From Mixophyes australis (Eukaryota > Chordata > Amphibia > Anura > Limnodynastidae), in contig JAVHZZ010000005.1 of the NCBI GenBank assembly GCA_036250195.1, positions 72,124,005 through 72,188,004 of the forward strand: DNA of 64,000 nt, read 5' to 3'. A program made the position numbers and the translations under genes. The notes beneath the pieces were generated by a model. That model worked only from the letters and a program-made list of their open reading frames with translations. It was not told the DNA's origin and did not search any database. Shown in pieces: positions 33,955 to 46,713 of this stretch. Position 1 is the stretch's first letter; every line of letters starts with the position of its first letter.

Positions 33955-35889
33955 GGTTCTGTCACCCAGCAATATTTTCCACCTCTCTCCAACACCTTCT
34001 CTCCCCAATTTCTACATTTTCCTCCCCTGATCGGGCAGTACCCCATTTTCATCAAACCCTAGCAACTGCCCTGGATCAAGTGGCTCCAGCGACACTACAT
34101 ACTTTGCGTAGAATTAGTTGCCAACCGTGGCACACAACAGTAACACGAACTCTACAAAAACGTTCTCGTAAAGCAGAACTTCACTGGCATAAATCTTGTG
34201 CCTCTAATGATTTCATCACATATACTGATATCTACCACTCCTATAGAAATGCTCTGGACACTGCAAAACAAACATACTTCCAATCTCTCATCTATGCTCA
34301 GGCTTTTAACCCCAAACGCCTCTTTAACACATTTAACTCTCTTCTGAATCCTCCTGCCCCAAATCCTCCAACTAACATCAGTGCACAGGATCTTGCTTCC
34401 TATTTCAAGGATAAAATTGATAAGATCAGGCTTGAAATGGTATCATCTCCCTTGACAAGCAATCGGCTCAATTCCTTTGTAGCACCCTCTGACACTCTCT
34501 CTTCATTTGATCCCACAAATGAAGAGGAAGTTTCTACTCTCTTCTCATCTTCCTACTCTACCTCCTGTCCTCTTGATCCCATTCCCTCACAAATTGGTAT
34601 GCCCCTGTCTTCTGTGCTCATTCCCCCTCTAACTAAAATCTGTAATCTATCTCTTTCTACTGGTATTTTTCCATCACTATTCAAGCATGCAGTGATTACT
34701 CCCATTTAAAAAAAACAGAATTCTGACCTTAACTCTCTTGTAAATTACCACCCCATCTCTCAACTCCCATGCCCCTCCAAGCTTCTCGATCGCCTCACAC
34801 ACTTTCTTACAGCAAACAACCTAATGGATCCTCTTCAGTCAGGCTTTCGCTCTCAACACTCCACAGAGACTGCGCTGACTAAGGTTGTCAATGATTTGAT
34901 CACAGCAAAAAATAACAACAATTACTCTCTTCTAATTCTTCTGGATCTCTCTGCTGCATTTGACACTGTTGACCACTCTCTCCTCATACAAACGCTACAA
35001 TCCCTAGGTCTTGAAGGCACTGTCCTATCCTGGTTCTCATCCTACCTATCTAATCGCTCTTTCAGTGTTAATTTCTCTGGATCCACCTCTGCTCCGCTTC
35101 CTTTATCAGTTGGAGTACCACAAGGCTCAGTCCTAGGTCCTCTGCTATTCTCTATCTACACCACTTCTCTTGGAAAACTAATAAGCTCCTTTGGATTTCA
35201 GTATCATCTCTATGCGGAAATATACAAATTTATCTATCCTCTCCTGATCTTTCACCATCTGTGTTGTCTCGCGTTACTGACTGTCTTTCTGCCATTTCAT
35301 CTTGGATGTCTTCTCGCCAACTCAAACTCAATCTTTCAAAAACTGAATTAATAATATTCCCACCCAAAAACAGAAGCTTCCTGCCTGACATTTCTATTTC
35401 TGTTGATAACATGACCATAAATCCCACCCCGCAAGCTCGTTGCCTAGGTGTAATCCTTGATTTACAACTGTCGTTTATTCCCCACATCAACTCTATATCT
35501 AAATCATGTTACATACACCTAAAGAACATTTCCAGAATACGCACATATCTGACACAAGACACCGCAAAAACATTAATTCATGCACTCATCATCTCCTGCA
35601 TCGACTATTGCAATTCCCTCCTTACTGGTCTTCCCAAAGTCAGACTTGAACCCCTACAATCTATTTTGCACGCAGCGGCTAGATTGATTTTCCTTACTAA
35701 CCGTTATTCCTCTGCTGAGCCACTCTGTCAGTCTCTACATTGGTTGCCTGTATATCAACGAATCCAATATAAAATTCTTCTACTAACATACAAGGCCATC
35801 AACAAAATTGCACCGACATACATCTCCTCACTTACTATGTAATATGTATGTAGTTTCCAGGTTACTATAAAGTCTTACAGAATTATGGG

Positions 35890-35893
<4 letters not shown>
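33955..35893 (+). mobile_element. L2-like LINE, reverse transcriptase half
   Basis: Plus strand, beginning in the linker after the endonuclease and running through RT to a TA run at 35893, where the C-terminus and 3' end are cut off. It is related to the minus-strand L2-like copy at 9.9-11.9 kb, which holds the opposite half of the gene. Confidence 0.85.
33990..35842 (+). pseudogene. L2-like ORF2: reverse transcriptase, broken
   Basis: Visible blocks: FKDKIDKIRLEM (about 34405-34440), NLSLSTGIFPSLFKHAVITP (34650-34705), [17 protein letters not shown] (34827-34877), [19 protein letters not shown] (motif A, near 34935-34985), [17 protein letters not shown] (motif B, 35110-35158), [16 protein letters not shown] and LGVILD (35320-35460), and AARLIFLTNRYSSAEPL (35680-35730). 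One in-frame stop sits at 34707-34709. A frameshift at about 35215-35230 falls exactly in the catalytic YADD box, which now reads YAE, removing the second aspartate. RT activity is therefore lost. Confidence 0.9.

Positions 35894-35937
<44 letters not shown>
35893..35937. repeat. (TA)n microsatellite
   Basis: Pure TA run at the 3' edge of the L2-like element. Confidence 0.95.
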
Positions 35938-35941
<4 letters not shown>

Positions 35942-37335
35942 GGGATACTGTACAGAAGCGACTATTCGCTTTACAGCTCCCAATGCCCCCAGCATTTTAT
36001 TTATCAGCAAGTCTTATATATTGCTGGGGAATTCCAACTAACTGCAGTTATTGCCTCACTCGCTATATAGTCTTTTTTTTTAGTAATAAATAAAAGGCTG
36101 AAAACGAATACCATGATTTCAATTAAAAAAAAGCCCTTCAAATAAAAAAAATACAAAGTGAAAGAAAATGTCTGAGCACGCCTTTATACTTCTGTCACAC
36201 CACCTTCCCCTCAAGCAAAAACCGCTTCTAACCTCCACTTTATTTAAACCTCATCACTCTTTTCAATAACATGTTTATAAATGCTGAGTGAGAAAAAAAA
36301 CAACCTAAGTCTTTTTTTTTCTAACGTCCCAGCCACCGCTTTGTGATCTAGGCACCAGCATTGTTAATGTCTGAGGCACGGTTTGAGGTCAATCTAAGAA
36401 CAGGTTTCTGCAAGAAATTAGCTTGTTATTTTTTATTTATTTTTTTATTTCTGAATTTCAAGGCCTGTTCATTCAGTCATTTATGTACATATGGTTATCA
36501 AAGCACCATGGGTGTTCATTTTACAGCAGTGTATTTGGTTCATATTATCTTCAATACATTGGCAAATTCAGTCCACTTCACCTCTTTCCTAAAAAATGTA
36601 TTACTTGACCAAAATTAAATAATAGTACTAACATAACACTGATAGATAAAAAGTACTAACATAATAGGAAGGGAATTATTACTTTACATTTTTTATTTAA
36701 ACAATGTGATTCTATATTGCACAAAATGGCAAGTCTTCTTCCCCACATATGTCTATAATCTGTATGTAATATAAACATACAATTCCTGCGGATATTACCT
36801 CATTGTGTTCTTGCTGAAAAGCAGCTGAAATAGTTTTTGATACATCCACATGTCTACTTTTAACCAAAATGGAATTTAAATACAAAAAAGTATGCATAGA
36901 AAATAGTCAAATATTTTCTCCCACAATCAACGGTGCAGGATTTGTACTTTATATATATATATTGAATTAAAGTGCCATAACCTCCTTATTTTTTCCAGTT
37001 GCACATGTAAGCAATGCTCAATGTAATATAAATCTTCAAAGACAGTCCCCTAACTTTCATGATTACTGTATATATTACATATTTTAGGGGGAAAAAAATA
37101 AATAAAAGGTTTGTTCCAAAGAGGTAGGAGGTTGGACTTTTATGTGATAATTACACTGATTTTATTTGCAGATTTTTCCACTTATCTGCACACCTGGGCA
37201 CACTTCTAGATTACGGATTTGTCTCTTGAGATCAGAGCGTAGCATGCACTGTGAAATGAGTTGGGTTGACCATCTTGGTGCATCAGGGCAAAACCTATGA
37301 AATTTACACTCTATATCCAGTTCAAATGAGATCCA
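35938..37335. other. AT-rich spacer
   Basis: No gene or element recognised. Short frames at 36361-36618 and 36712-36897 lack domains. Confidence 0.5.
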
Positions 37336-37524
37336 GGGGTAAATGTATCAACTGCCGATTTTTTTAACCCGCCGCTATTCAGCGAGTTCGCAGTAAGAAT
37401 TTAAAGAGGCAATGGCTTTAAAGGCAAAACAATGCATTTAAAGTCATTGCTGTTTTAAATTTTCACTGCAAACTCGCAGAATAGCGGCGAGTTGAAAAAA
37501 ATCGGCAGTTGATACATTTACCCC
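37336..37524. mobile_element. Palindromic MITE, family D, with 3-bp TSD
   Basis: Inverted repeat beginning GGGGTAAATGTATCAACTGC and ending in its mirror, flanked by CCA on both sides (37333-37335 and 37525-37527). The arms contain CTATTC-GCGAGTT and TTTAAAG-CATTG motifs. Related in style to the Harbinger-like families. A partial relative may lie at 53087-53180. Confidence 0.85.
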
Positions 37525-37527
37525 CCA

Positions 37528-39165
37528 GAGTTTTTATTGCTCCTTTACCTTTTACCTAAACTTAAGGAAGGAAAGTCCCTGAGACGACGGCTAGAACAAG
37601 TGTTAACATAGTCTAACGTTAGTTGTGTCACTAATGGCTTAAATCATTCATGAGAGTAAAAGGACAAGAAACTACTTTTAATAGCCAGTTTGTGCACCCA
37701 AAAGCAGTGCTTCTCCCCAAAGTGCAAGAGCAGCAATCTTCCTCTTTAAAGCCTGATAGAGTCACCCACCAGTGGCGAAACTATAGGAGCATATCTCCCA
37801 TGGTTGCTGTGAAAATGAAAAAGGGGATGCCAAGCTGGGAGCATGGTAGCCTAACATGTCGAATGGGACGCTCCTCCCAGCAGTCTCTGTAATCGAGACA
37901 AAAGTCCTGTTGAGATGGTGGGATAGCACCCTAGAATGAGGACTGTCCTGCTTAATTCAGGACAGATGCCATGTATGCAGGGGGAGCACCCATGCTGCTG
38001 CTATTGGGCTGAGACACTTTGGGGGCACACTATCCAGACACCCAACAACTTACCACTTTGTAAGACAAGACTTTCAGTTCCATTAATTAAAAAAATCTGT
38101 GTATGTTGAAAAAAACTAAAAAAATTAAACAATAAATTATTTTTTTCTGTGATTTTTTCAGTTACATGTACACCTCAATGCTTGTTAAAGAGGCCTATTG
38201 CAGTAAACCGGCAGATGTATAAGGCAATGCAAAAAAGTCCTATGCCTGATGGTTCTCCATGAGGTATAGGATGGTACTGATGTGCTTACTGGCCTAGTGT
38301 CTGACATCACAAGCGCAAAATTAATTCCTGACCATTTCATCAATCACAAAATACATTTTCAAAGGAAATGGCTGTGTGACAACCTGTAAAACTAAATGCA
38401 AAACAAGGAACACCTCCGTAAATCAAAGCAAATGGCTATGTGCAGAACGCCTCACTAAATGCGCATTGTTAAATGAGCCTTCTCTGCTCCCCACTTCTTT
38501 TAAATAATCTTATCATGTAAAATTATATATGTCTTTTTAGCTTAAATGTAAAAGTAAATACACTTGTGCATCAAAAAATTATAAAATAAAATAAAATAAA
38601 ATAAAACAAACCTGATCATACTGTTCTTCATGGGATTTCATACTCTAAAAAGACAGCCCTCAGCATCATGGATAACATTTTAAAAACTATACCTTGTGGC
38701 CTGTTTCAAGAAAGGCTATGCAACTGTATCTGTTCAGGTCATTCCCAAAAGCCTTTTATTTTGCTTCTGTTGTAATTTACCAGTTGTCAACGGAGCTTGG
38801 AGAGCAGGTGAATGAAGGAGGAGAAATGGATTGGCTCAGTGTCCTAGTTTCTTCTCTAGCTTCTCCTATTAATAGCCTGTCATGTGTTATACAACTCGTG
38901 CAACTGCACTTGTATACCGGCGGCACCCTGCATCCATTGGGATCAACAATCCCAACACTAAGGGAAAGTTTCTCAGTGAGAACATTTGGAATAAATTTCT
39001 GTTCAAAACACATTCAAATTAACGTATCAGCAGCACATTGGACTGATATGTGAAAATAAAACAGATAAATGTGAGTACCAGGAGTAGTTCCAACCAGACA
39101 CTCTAAATTGGAGATCAATTTTGTAGCTAGCCCTGCCAACTTCAGCTTCTACAAAGGTGGACCTT
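37528..39165. other. Spacer with (AAAAT)n
   Basis: Contains an AAAAT repeat at about 38581-38608. The frame at 38694-39053 (119 codons) has no domain and no codon pattern that supports a gene. Confidence 0.45.
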
Positions 39166-39805
39166 AGGCTAGGTACACACTGCAGAATTTTCCGACCATT
39201 GTGTTATCTAAAACAATTGTACCTACGACAGTCGGTCGATTCATGCACACACACTATATATGTTTTAAACGATTTTTGCAAGAACAACCGTCTGGCCAGA
39301 GCTTTTTTGACAGGCATAATGTTGGCTCAAAATTGTGTTTCTGTACACAATGAAACAATATATGCGCTTCCTGCAGCGATATGCTGAATAAATTTAAATA
39401 AAGGGCTGAAAATCATTCCCAAAAAGCTCCCACAAACTCAGATTCAGGAAAAGGAAATACTTCATCGCCGTTCTATAGCACGTCTTTGTATACAGTGTAG
39501 GTTTGTTCGCAACTGCACATTAACAATTCATTTTAATATAATGGATACTGTTGAAGTACAGCAAGCTCATACGGCGCATGTTAAACAGGGTAACTATTGC
39601 TTCTCCATTAAAAGCATATTATTCCCATTTGCCTGACTTTCAGACACCACACGACATGGGAGAGGTAGAGACATGTTCAATTTACATACACACGCCCAGA
39701 AATGAGTCGCCGTTTGAGGAACTATCGGCAATTGGTCGAGGAATTGGTTATGAATTCATATACAATGCAGGATCGGAATATACATATATACATGTATATA
39801 TATAA

Positions 39806-39844
<39 letters not shown>
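39166..39844. other. Possible DNA-repeat end and (TA)n tract
   Basis: GGCTAGGTACACACTGCAGA (39170 on) looks like an interspersed frog repeat end, but no matching right end was found. A TA run lies at 39811-39843. Confidence 0.3.
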
Positions 39845-39846
<2 letters not shown>

Positions 39847-41700
39847 GGGCTGCCAAGAGGAATTCAGGGCCCCGGTACAACAACTTCATGGGGCCCCCCT
39901 TATAGTTGAGCACGCTAAAAAAATTTACGTTGTCGCTAAGCGTCGGCTCAACATTACTGTTTAGTGTGGTCATACAATTGTGAGCGAGGTTCTGCATCGT
40001 TGGGCGTGGCTAGCAGGTCAAAATCACTAGGACCTAAATTTGCCGGAGCATGACATATGTCCAAGCACTCCTGACTTTCAGGACATCTAGCACCACAGTG
40101 TAGTATACAAAGAATGCAGTCTGTACAGAAAGAGTTCACAGTCTTGGCCTGCACCTTACATTGGGCAGAGCACTCACCAAAAATTGCATTGTCCCACTAA
40201 AATCACAACATTTCACACACTCTCCTGCTATCTCCAACCTGTTCTTCTCACTTTCAACACCTGTGGCTGCAGGTTTCCTTAGTTGCGGCTTGTCTGGATC
40301 CTAGAATGCTGGGGGCCCTTTTTGGAAAAAAATTGGGTACTGGGATAGTATTCCCATTATTCCCATTTAATAAATAAATCTATTTCCCTCCCTACAAACA
40401 GCCCCAGCAATAAATTAATAGTATTTATATTTCAGAAATATACCTATATCCCGCAACCATCACTGCCATTAAATAATTAATTGTCACATTTAATAAAGAG
40501 ACCTCATTCTCCCCAAACTTACCCCCACATTCAATAGCCCCCAAACCACCCCATCTTAAATTTATAGTCCCTACTATTACATTGCCCCACCATCACCCCA
40601 CAAGCAAAATAGCACCCATTAATTAGCCACCACCTACCTCACACACACTACATTGCCAAAAGCTCCCTGTGCGATCACACATTATTGTGCCCCTTCATCG
40701 TCACCACGCTGTGCCTCCTTATGATCACAGTATGCCCCTTCATCACAACCACGTTATGCCCACTTATGATCACACTGCCCTCTCCATGCTGCTTTCCCCC
40801 CCTTCACCTGGCCCCCCTTCATCACACTGTGCCATGCAGCTTTTGCTCCCTCCTTCTCCTGGCACCCCTTCATCACTCTGTGCAATGCTGCTCCCCCCCT
40901 CTTCTTTAACACCACACTGTGCCATGCTGCTTCCCCCCTCTTCATCACCACACTGTGCCTCTCTCTCTCTCTCCCCCCCTCTTCTTCATCACCAAACTGT
41001 GTTTTTCTTTCTCTCTCTCCTCCTCTTTTTCATACATTTGTATGAAACTGTGCCTTTCTCCCCCCCCCTCTTCTTCATCACCAAGCTGTGCTTTTCTCTC
41101 CCTCCCTGTTCTTCATCACCAAACTGTGCCTTTCTCTCCCTCCCTGTTCTTCATCACCAAACTGTGCCTTTCTCTCTCTCCCCCTCTTCTTCATCACCAA
41201 GCTGTGCCTTTCTCTCTCTCCTCCCCTCTCTTTCATCACCAAACTGTGCCTTTCTCTCCCCCCTCTTCTTCATCACCAAATTGTGCCTTTCTCTCTCCCC
41301 CCTCTTCTTCATCCCCAAACTGTGCCTTTCTCTCTCCCCCCTCTTCTTCATCCCCAAACTGTGCCTTTCTCTCTCTCCCCCTCTTCTTCATCACCAAACT
41401 GTGCCTTTCTCCCTCTCCTCCCCTCTCCTTCATCACCAAACTGTGCCCTTCTTTCCCCCCTCTTCTTCATCACCAAACTGTGCCTTTCTTTCTTTCTTTC
41501 TTTTTCTCCCCCTCTCTCCCCTATCATCACGCTGTGCCTTTCCTCCGTACCTTTACTTACTTTTGTATTGCCTTCTTTCACCTTTCTTTTCTTTTCTTTG
41601 AGGAGGGAAGACACCGGCGCTGCGGTCATGTGAGTATGTGTATACTGGAATGCCCGGGCCCGGGTAAATAATACATGCCCCCCCCCCCATCTCGGTGGCC

Positions 41701-41703
<3 letters not shown>
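39845..41703. mobile_element. hAT-like element inserted in a (TA)n tract
   Basis: The left end CAGGGCTGCCAAGAGG and the right end (minus reading CAGGGCCACCGAGATGG) are inverted repeats. The flanks are TATATATG and TATATATA, an 8-bp duplication within a TA run. The interior has AC-rich non-coding DNA and a CT-rich minisatellite at 40960-41500. No transposase. Confidence 0.72.
40960..41500. repeat. CT-rich minisatellite, about 40-47-bp unit
   Basis: About a dozen units of CTTCTTCATCACCAAACTGTGCCTTTCTCTCTC type (first 20: CTTCTTCATCACCAAACTGT). It lacks stop codons in all three plus frames, which produces long false open frames. Confidence 0.9.

Positions 41704-41737
<34 letters not shown>
41704..41737. 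repeat. (TA)n microsatellite
   Basis: Right half of the TA tract split by the hAT-like element. Confidence 0.95.
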
Positions 41738-41738
<1 letters not shown>

Positions 41739-41937
41739 CAACAAATACAGTGCGCTCAACACAATTCTGTTAAATCACCTCAACAGGTAATAAAATATAA
41801 ATGTTTAAATATTGTCCGTGTTAGATAGTCCTTCATAAGTACTGTTCCCACGAACGTTGTCAGCACTAGCAGTCACTGGTCTGCGCGTCTTCCCCTTCAC
41901 TGACCCGATCTCCACGGGTCAATTAATTCCTAGAACA

Positions 41938-42192
41938 CCAAACAGATGGGGGCGCTTCCATAGTGCGTTATCCAAATATCAAGATTTTATTAAAAACAGA
42001 ATGTACACGTACCAGATATACAGTATAGTCAAGCATTGAACCAGCAATCAATTGACTCCTGCAACAGCGGACATCATAAAATAGACCCTGGATCCACAGC
42101 CACCTCGTGTATATCTGGTACGTGTACATTCTGTTTTTAATAAAATCTTGATATTTAGATAATGCACTATGGAAGCGCCCCCATCTGTTTGG
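41938..42192. mobile_element. Foldback element, 84-bp arms
   Basis: Arms 41938-42021 and 42109-42192 are close mirror images (CCAAACAGATGGGGGCGC ... GCGCCCCCATCTGTTTGG), with about 87 bp between. Each arm contains TTTTATTAAAAACAGAATG. It is bordered by a TA run at 42196-42236. Superfamily unknown. Confidence 0.85.
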
Positions 42193-42193
42193 C

Positions 42194-42195
<2 letters not shown>

Positions 42196-42236
<41 letters not shown>
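42196..42236. repeat. (TA)n microsatellite
   Basis: Pure TA run next to the foldback element. Confidence 0.95.
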
Positions 42237-42238
<2 letters not shown>

Positions 42239-43950
42239 TGCTAGCTTTTTTGGGGGAATTGAGGGCAGTCAGAACATGTCAACTGATTCATATGTAAAAT
42301 ATAAATTACACTTTATTCTGTCTTCTAAATCGCAGCAAAATTAAGCGAAAGGGCCTTATAAATAAAGGGGAGCCTTTGATCAACAATGGACCCAATAAAA
42401 AACAACAATGAAACCACAGTTACTCTTAATTCACATAGTGAGTCAGTCTGTGGTCTGGTGCTTATGGGTACCAGGGGGTCAAATATCTCTGTTATAGGAG
42501 AGCCTTTGTAACACCGCTTCCTCAAAAATTCCTGCTGTGTGTACAGCACATCATCTTGCCAGTACTGCTAGATGCCATCTATTTTTTGTTCTACCTAGTA
42601 ACACTGACATACAATAAAATATTAACTGTTTACCTCGACATTACACAATAACAATGTGTATTGTGTTGTATTGTTTTTAATAGAACATGAGTCTCTTCAT
42701 ACATTATGCAAATAAGAATATACACGGAATAACTTCTGCATTTACAGGAAAAAAAATATGGTGGAGTGCAGACTTTCTAACAGTGCGATTACCTGGTGTT
42801 TTTCTGCCGTACCTACAGAAAAAAATGCCAGATGTTAAGTCAGGCTTTATTTAATAAACATGTTCAGCACTAGAGTATTGTGATATTCAGCAATTAAACA
42901 GCATGGAAATTACATTATGTTACATCTTCAGTGTTGTGTTTACACCAGGGGAGGTTAGCTTGTGTATATACTTATTTATTTCACTGTACCATGTTTTACT
43001 TGAGTGCTATCCAAACAATATGCAAAACATACAATGCATTTTCAAAGATGTAAGCATTTCTTGTGAGATTGCGTGTTTGTGGTAAAGAAACAGAACATTC
43101 TAGCTGTGTTTGTCAAATATGTAGATGAAAATGTTTCTGTCCTCAATACTATTTCCTCTGCAGGAGGTAGCAAGCACTACAACCTCCTAAAAATACATGC
43201 AGTGTGCATTGTAAACAGCTTCCTCTCTAGATAAACTGTAAATATTGTCACGCACATACTGCTCTGTGGTCTCAGTGGTTGGTTTGACTGTACAGCACTA
43301 TGACAGTACATGTTTAATAACCAGACAATGATTGTTAAATACAGATATTACTGCAGTAAAGTCTACAGAGCTAAATTTTTGTCTCTCTGTCCTATTAACT
43401 GTGTTATAATAATTCCATGAACAACATACCTGCAATTTTCTGTAACTTTTTCTTTTGCTTTATTATATTTTTTACCTCCCTGTACTGTGTGGATCTTCTT
43501 TTGGTTCTCAAACCCAAACAACCTTCTCTGGGATGGTTGGTCACCAATTATCACAGCGATGATCAATCATTTACCGGCACAGATTAACAAAATCATTGAG
43601 CGATACTTAACTGCCGAGCAATACTCTCCCGAAGCGGTAAGGGTCAACATACTGCTTCACCAGGTCAGTCTACGCCAATATGCCCATATGTGAGCCCACA
43701 GATTTGGGCTTTCAGTTCCATTAATAAAAGAAAAATGACAAATAAATGTTGAAAGTACTACAGCAATACTTGTTACAGAGGCTTAAGTATGCAAAAGCAT
43801 GGGGAATCCTTTGGTGACAAAAGTGTTATTATCACTGGCAGTAACCCATTTGTCTATTTGGTAAAAAAAAAAAAAGCCCTATCACGGTGGAAAACACCAG
43901 TTCTCAATGGCAGCAGGGCTTTCACCCAAAATTGGTCCATAGTAAAGTAA
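42237..43950. other. Spacer, nothing recognised
   Basis: AT-rich, apparently single-copy. Small frames (42903-43085, 43487-43693) show no domains. Confidence 0.5.
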
Positions 43951-43953
43951 AAT

Positions 43954-44275
43954 GGGCCTGATTTATTAAGGTAAGTTAAGCAAAAGTAAGTAAACAAGGC
44001 AAAACCATGCTGCATTGGAGGGGGAGGTAAATTTAAAATGTGATGTCAGATTTGTATTTGGGGTAGGGCATGTGCTAGATCAACTTTAAATATCGGTGTA
44101 CAAATAAGCTAATAAGTATTTGTGTGCTGCATGACAAAAACAGACAGTATTTTCTTTATGCACGAAATAATAAACTCATTTTCACCCCTTGCATTGCAAC
44201 ATGGTTTTGTCCAGAAAACTTGAGTAGAAAAACTTATTAAATTTTTTGCTTTACTTTCCTTAATGCATCAGGCCC
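43954..44275. mobile_element. Harbinger-like MITE, family B copy 3
   Basis: Begins GGGCCTGATTTATTAAGG and ends CCTTAATGCATCAGGCCC, flanked by AAT (43951-43953 and 44276-44278). Confidence 0.82.
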
Positions 44276-44389
44276 AATATTACAGTGTTCTTTTTACTGA
44301 GTGCTGTCTTATGTTAGGCAGATTTCCATACCTACTTTAACTAGCAGCTGAATGTCATAAAACAATGTAGCCATTCAATATTGTGTAAC

Positions 44390-45225
44390 GTTTATGATGC
44401 ATTTTTGCGCAGGATGCATCCATACTCCAGCATCTAAAATACTGTGAAGTACAATATTACAGTATGTGTTTTGATGAAGAAGAATATGAACAAAGAAGAA
44501 GATGAAGAAGACTATGGATAGAGGAACAGAAAATGAAGATTGCTATTGACAGAAGACCATCCCTTTGGATTTAGGTATGAAGTACAGATGGAAACGACTG
44601 CATGGTTAAGTCTTTATTTATATTAAAATATGTTTGATTTGGTTTGTGCTTATTTTGCTTTCACTGTCACACGTCGCTCACCAATGGCTGCCACTCGGTA
44701 ACCTGTAACCAAGTGTGCTGCTGGAAATCACCTACTATCTCTCTGTGGACTATCACTGAGCATCACTCACTAATCCTACTCATATGTGGCTATCTAGTGC
44801 ATACATTCTTCTCTGTACTAGGTTCTCTATCACAGCTCACTGGGAACTCCCCTAGAGGGCCACGACCTGCAGGGTGAAAGCTGACAAGCCCAAATTCCCT
44901 TGCAGGAACCTCTGGTGAAAACCTTCCACTTTGTTAGATTCCGCGCCTCTGGGTGAAGTACCATCAATCCCAGGCAGAACAGAAGGATCCCACTCATCCT
45001 AGTGAATCCTGACATTCACTTTAATATGTGGTACTGCTGTTCCCAGCAGGCCCTGGCTGCCAAAGTATATTGGCGCTTGTAATTGTGCAATGCCCGCATG
45101 CTCTAGCAGGCCCTGGCAGCTATGGACATGCTAGCTCTTGAAGTTCTACAAGTGCCAACATGATAAAGCAGAAAATGGCTGCCAGGGCTTGATGGGAAAA
45201 TTAGTGCCATTTTATATTATTTATC
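44390..45225. other. Unclassified interspersed repeat, relative of 62.8-64 kb
   Basis: 44990-45225 contains CAGCAGGCCCTGGCTGCCAA and GTTCTACAAGTGCCAACATG, like the serial-hairpin region at 63225-63420. No coding capacity recognised. Confidence 0.4.
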
Positions 45226-46149
45226 TTATTATTCCAACCATCAGTTGACACCAAGGAGGTTAGGATGAGCCCAATGCTGTCAGCAGCATGCTGGCCTTCA
45301 ATTGGATGACCGGATCATATTTTTTTTGCAGACCCGATTCCCCTACAGAATTTATTTGCATGCTGATCAGGCTGGAGCTGGCTCTCACTATTACCAAAGA
45401 ACCGCTAGCTGCAGGTCTGCTTGTTATATTGGGACAAGCTTAGCCTGGTATAACCTGGTGCTGGTTGTAGCTTTATGCTATGTGACCCCATGCTATTTGT
45501 CTTCCAACCAGACCATGAGAGCGGGAGCACATGTTTTTAGTTTGTTATGTTTTTATTGTTTTTTACAAGTAAAGACAAGTGCTGATGATGATCGTCATCA
45601 GCACATACCCTTACTCCAGCGATTGAGTATCCACAAAGACACAATGTGACTGCAAATCATATCTGGAGATGTGCCATGACCTTACTGTACTTAAGTTGCA
45701 CTTATATGCCCCTGATCTGACTATTAAGGCATTTAGGTCTGCAAGAGAAACTGATGCTGCACGCTATAGTCCATATTTTTATACTGTGCAAGCACAAATG
45801 CATATTTTTCTACTTAGATCCAAATCTTAATGAGGCCATTAATGCCTGACTACTGGTCACCTCAATGCAAATGTTGGAGAATGGTCAAGATTTAATAGAT
45901 GTTGTAATAATAGCTAATTACAACATCTAGTGAGATGCTTTCCTAAAGAATTCCCTCCCTATACATCTATATATATCCCTTGGTGACAAGTTGTACAGAA
46001 AATTATATTATTCTAATTCAATTGTTGAGTGGGATTCTATTTAGATTGGGTTTAGCTGTGATTTTCATTCCCTCTTTTTGTCCAGTTCACATGTAGTTGC
46101 CATTGGGTTTATTTTACAATAATGGGAATATGATGAAGAGCTAAATCTA
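45226..46149. other. Spacer, nothing recognised
   Basis: The frame at 45302-45649 has no domain. Confidence 0.45.
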
Positions 46150-46713
46150 TAAACAAATATCAAATGCTGCAACTGCGCACTCTGTACCATTACATTTCAA
46201 AGATTCTTGTGGATTATTTGTTACATATATTTATTAAACATTTGTTAAAACTCATACACAATATGTAAAAAACTCATGAACTCTACAATTAAACTTCATC
46301 ATAGATAAAAATCATCAAAATGTGTAAGAATAATCGGAACAATATATGTTTGTGAGCACTTTGGTGATTTTTATCTATGCTGAAATTTTTAAATAACTTT
46401 ATTTATAAAGTACCAACACACAGTGTATACATACAGTGTAGAAAGCCAAAGTAGACCAAAATAGGTGACAATATATGTGTCTGGAGAGGGGTTGTTTGAC
46501 ACAGGAGAATGGACATAAAAGGTAACAAGAAGGCAAATAAAGTACACGTTCATTTAAATGGCATCTATGCGGAAGTTTAATTGTAGAGTTCATGCGTTTT
46601 TTTTATATATTTGTATGTGTTTAAACAAATGTTCAATAAATTTATGTAATCAATTATCCACAAGTCTCTTTGAAGTGTAATGGTACAGAGTGCGCCGTTA
46701 CAATATTTGTTAT
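46150..46713. mobile_element. Foldback element with nested inner inverted repeat
   Basis: Outer arms 46150-46297 and 46572-46713 mirror each other (GCGCACTCTGTACCATTACA near the outer side, GAACTCTACAATTAAACTTC at the inner edge). Directly inside is a second inverted repeat, CATAGATAAAAATCATCAAA (46299) and its mirror ending near 46381. Non-coding. Confidence 0.82.

Noticed and set aside
38694..39053. 119-codon plus frame as a host gene
   Set aside because: No domain and no splice context, and an overlapping minus frame of similar length exists.
40669..41671. Long overlapping open frames (up to 310 codons) in all three plus frames
   Set aside because: They are created by a stop-free CT-rich tandem repeat. 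The frames are Pro/Ser/Cys-rich, open at once on both strands, and show no domain.
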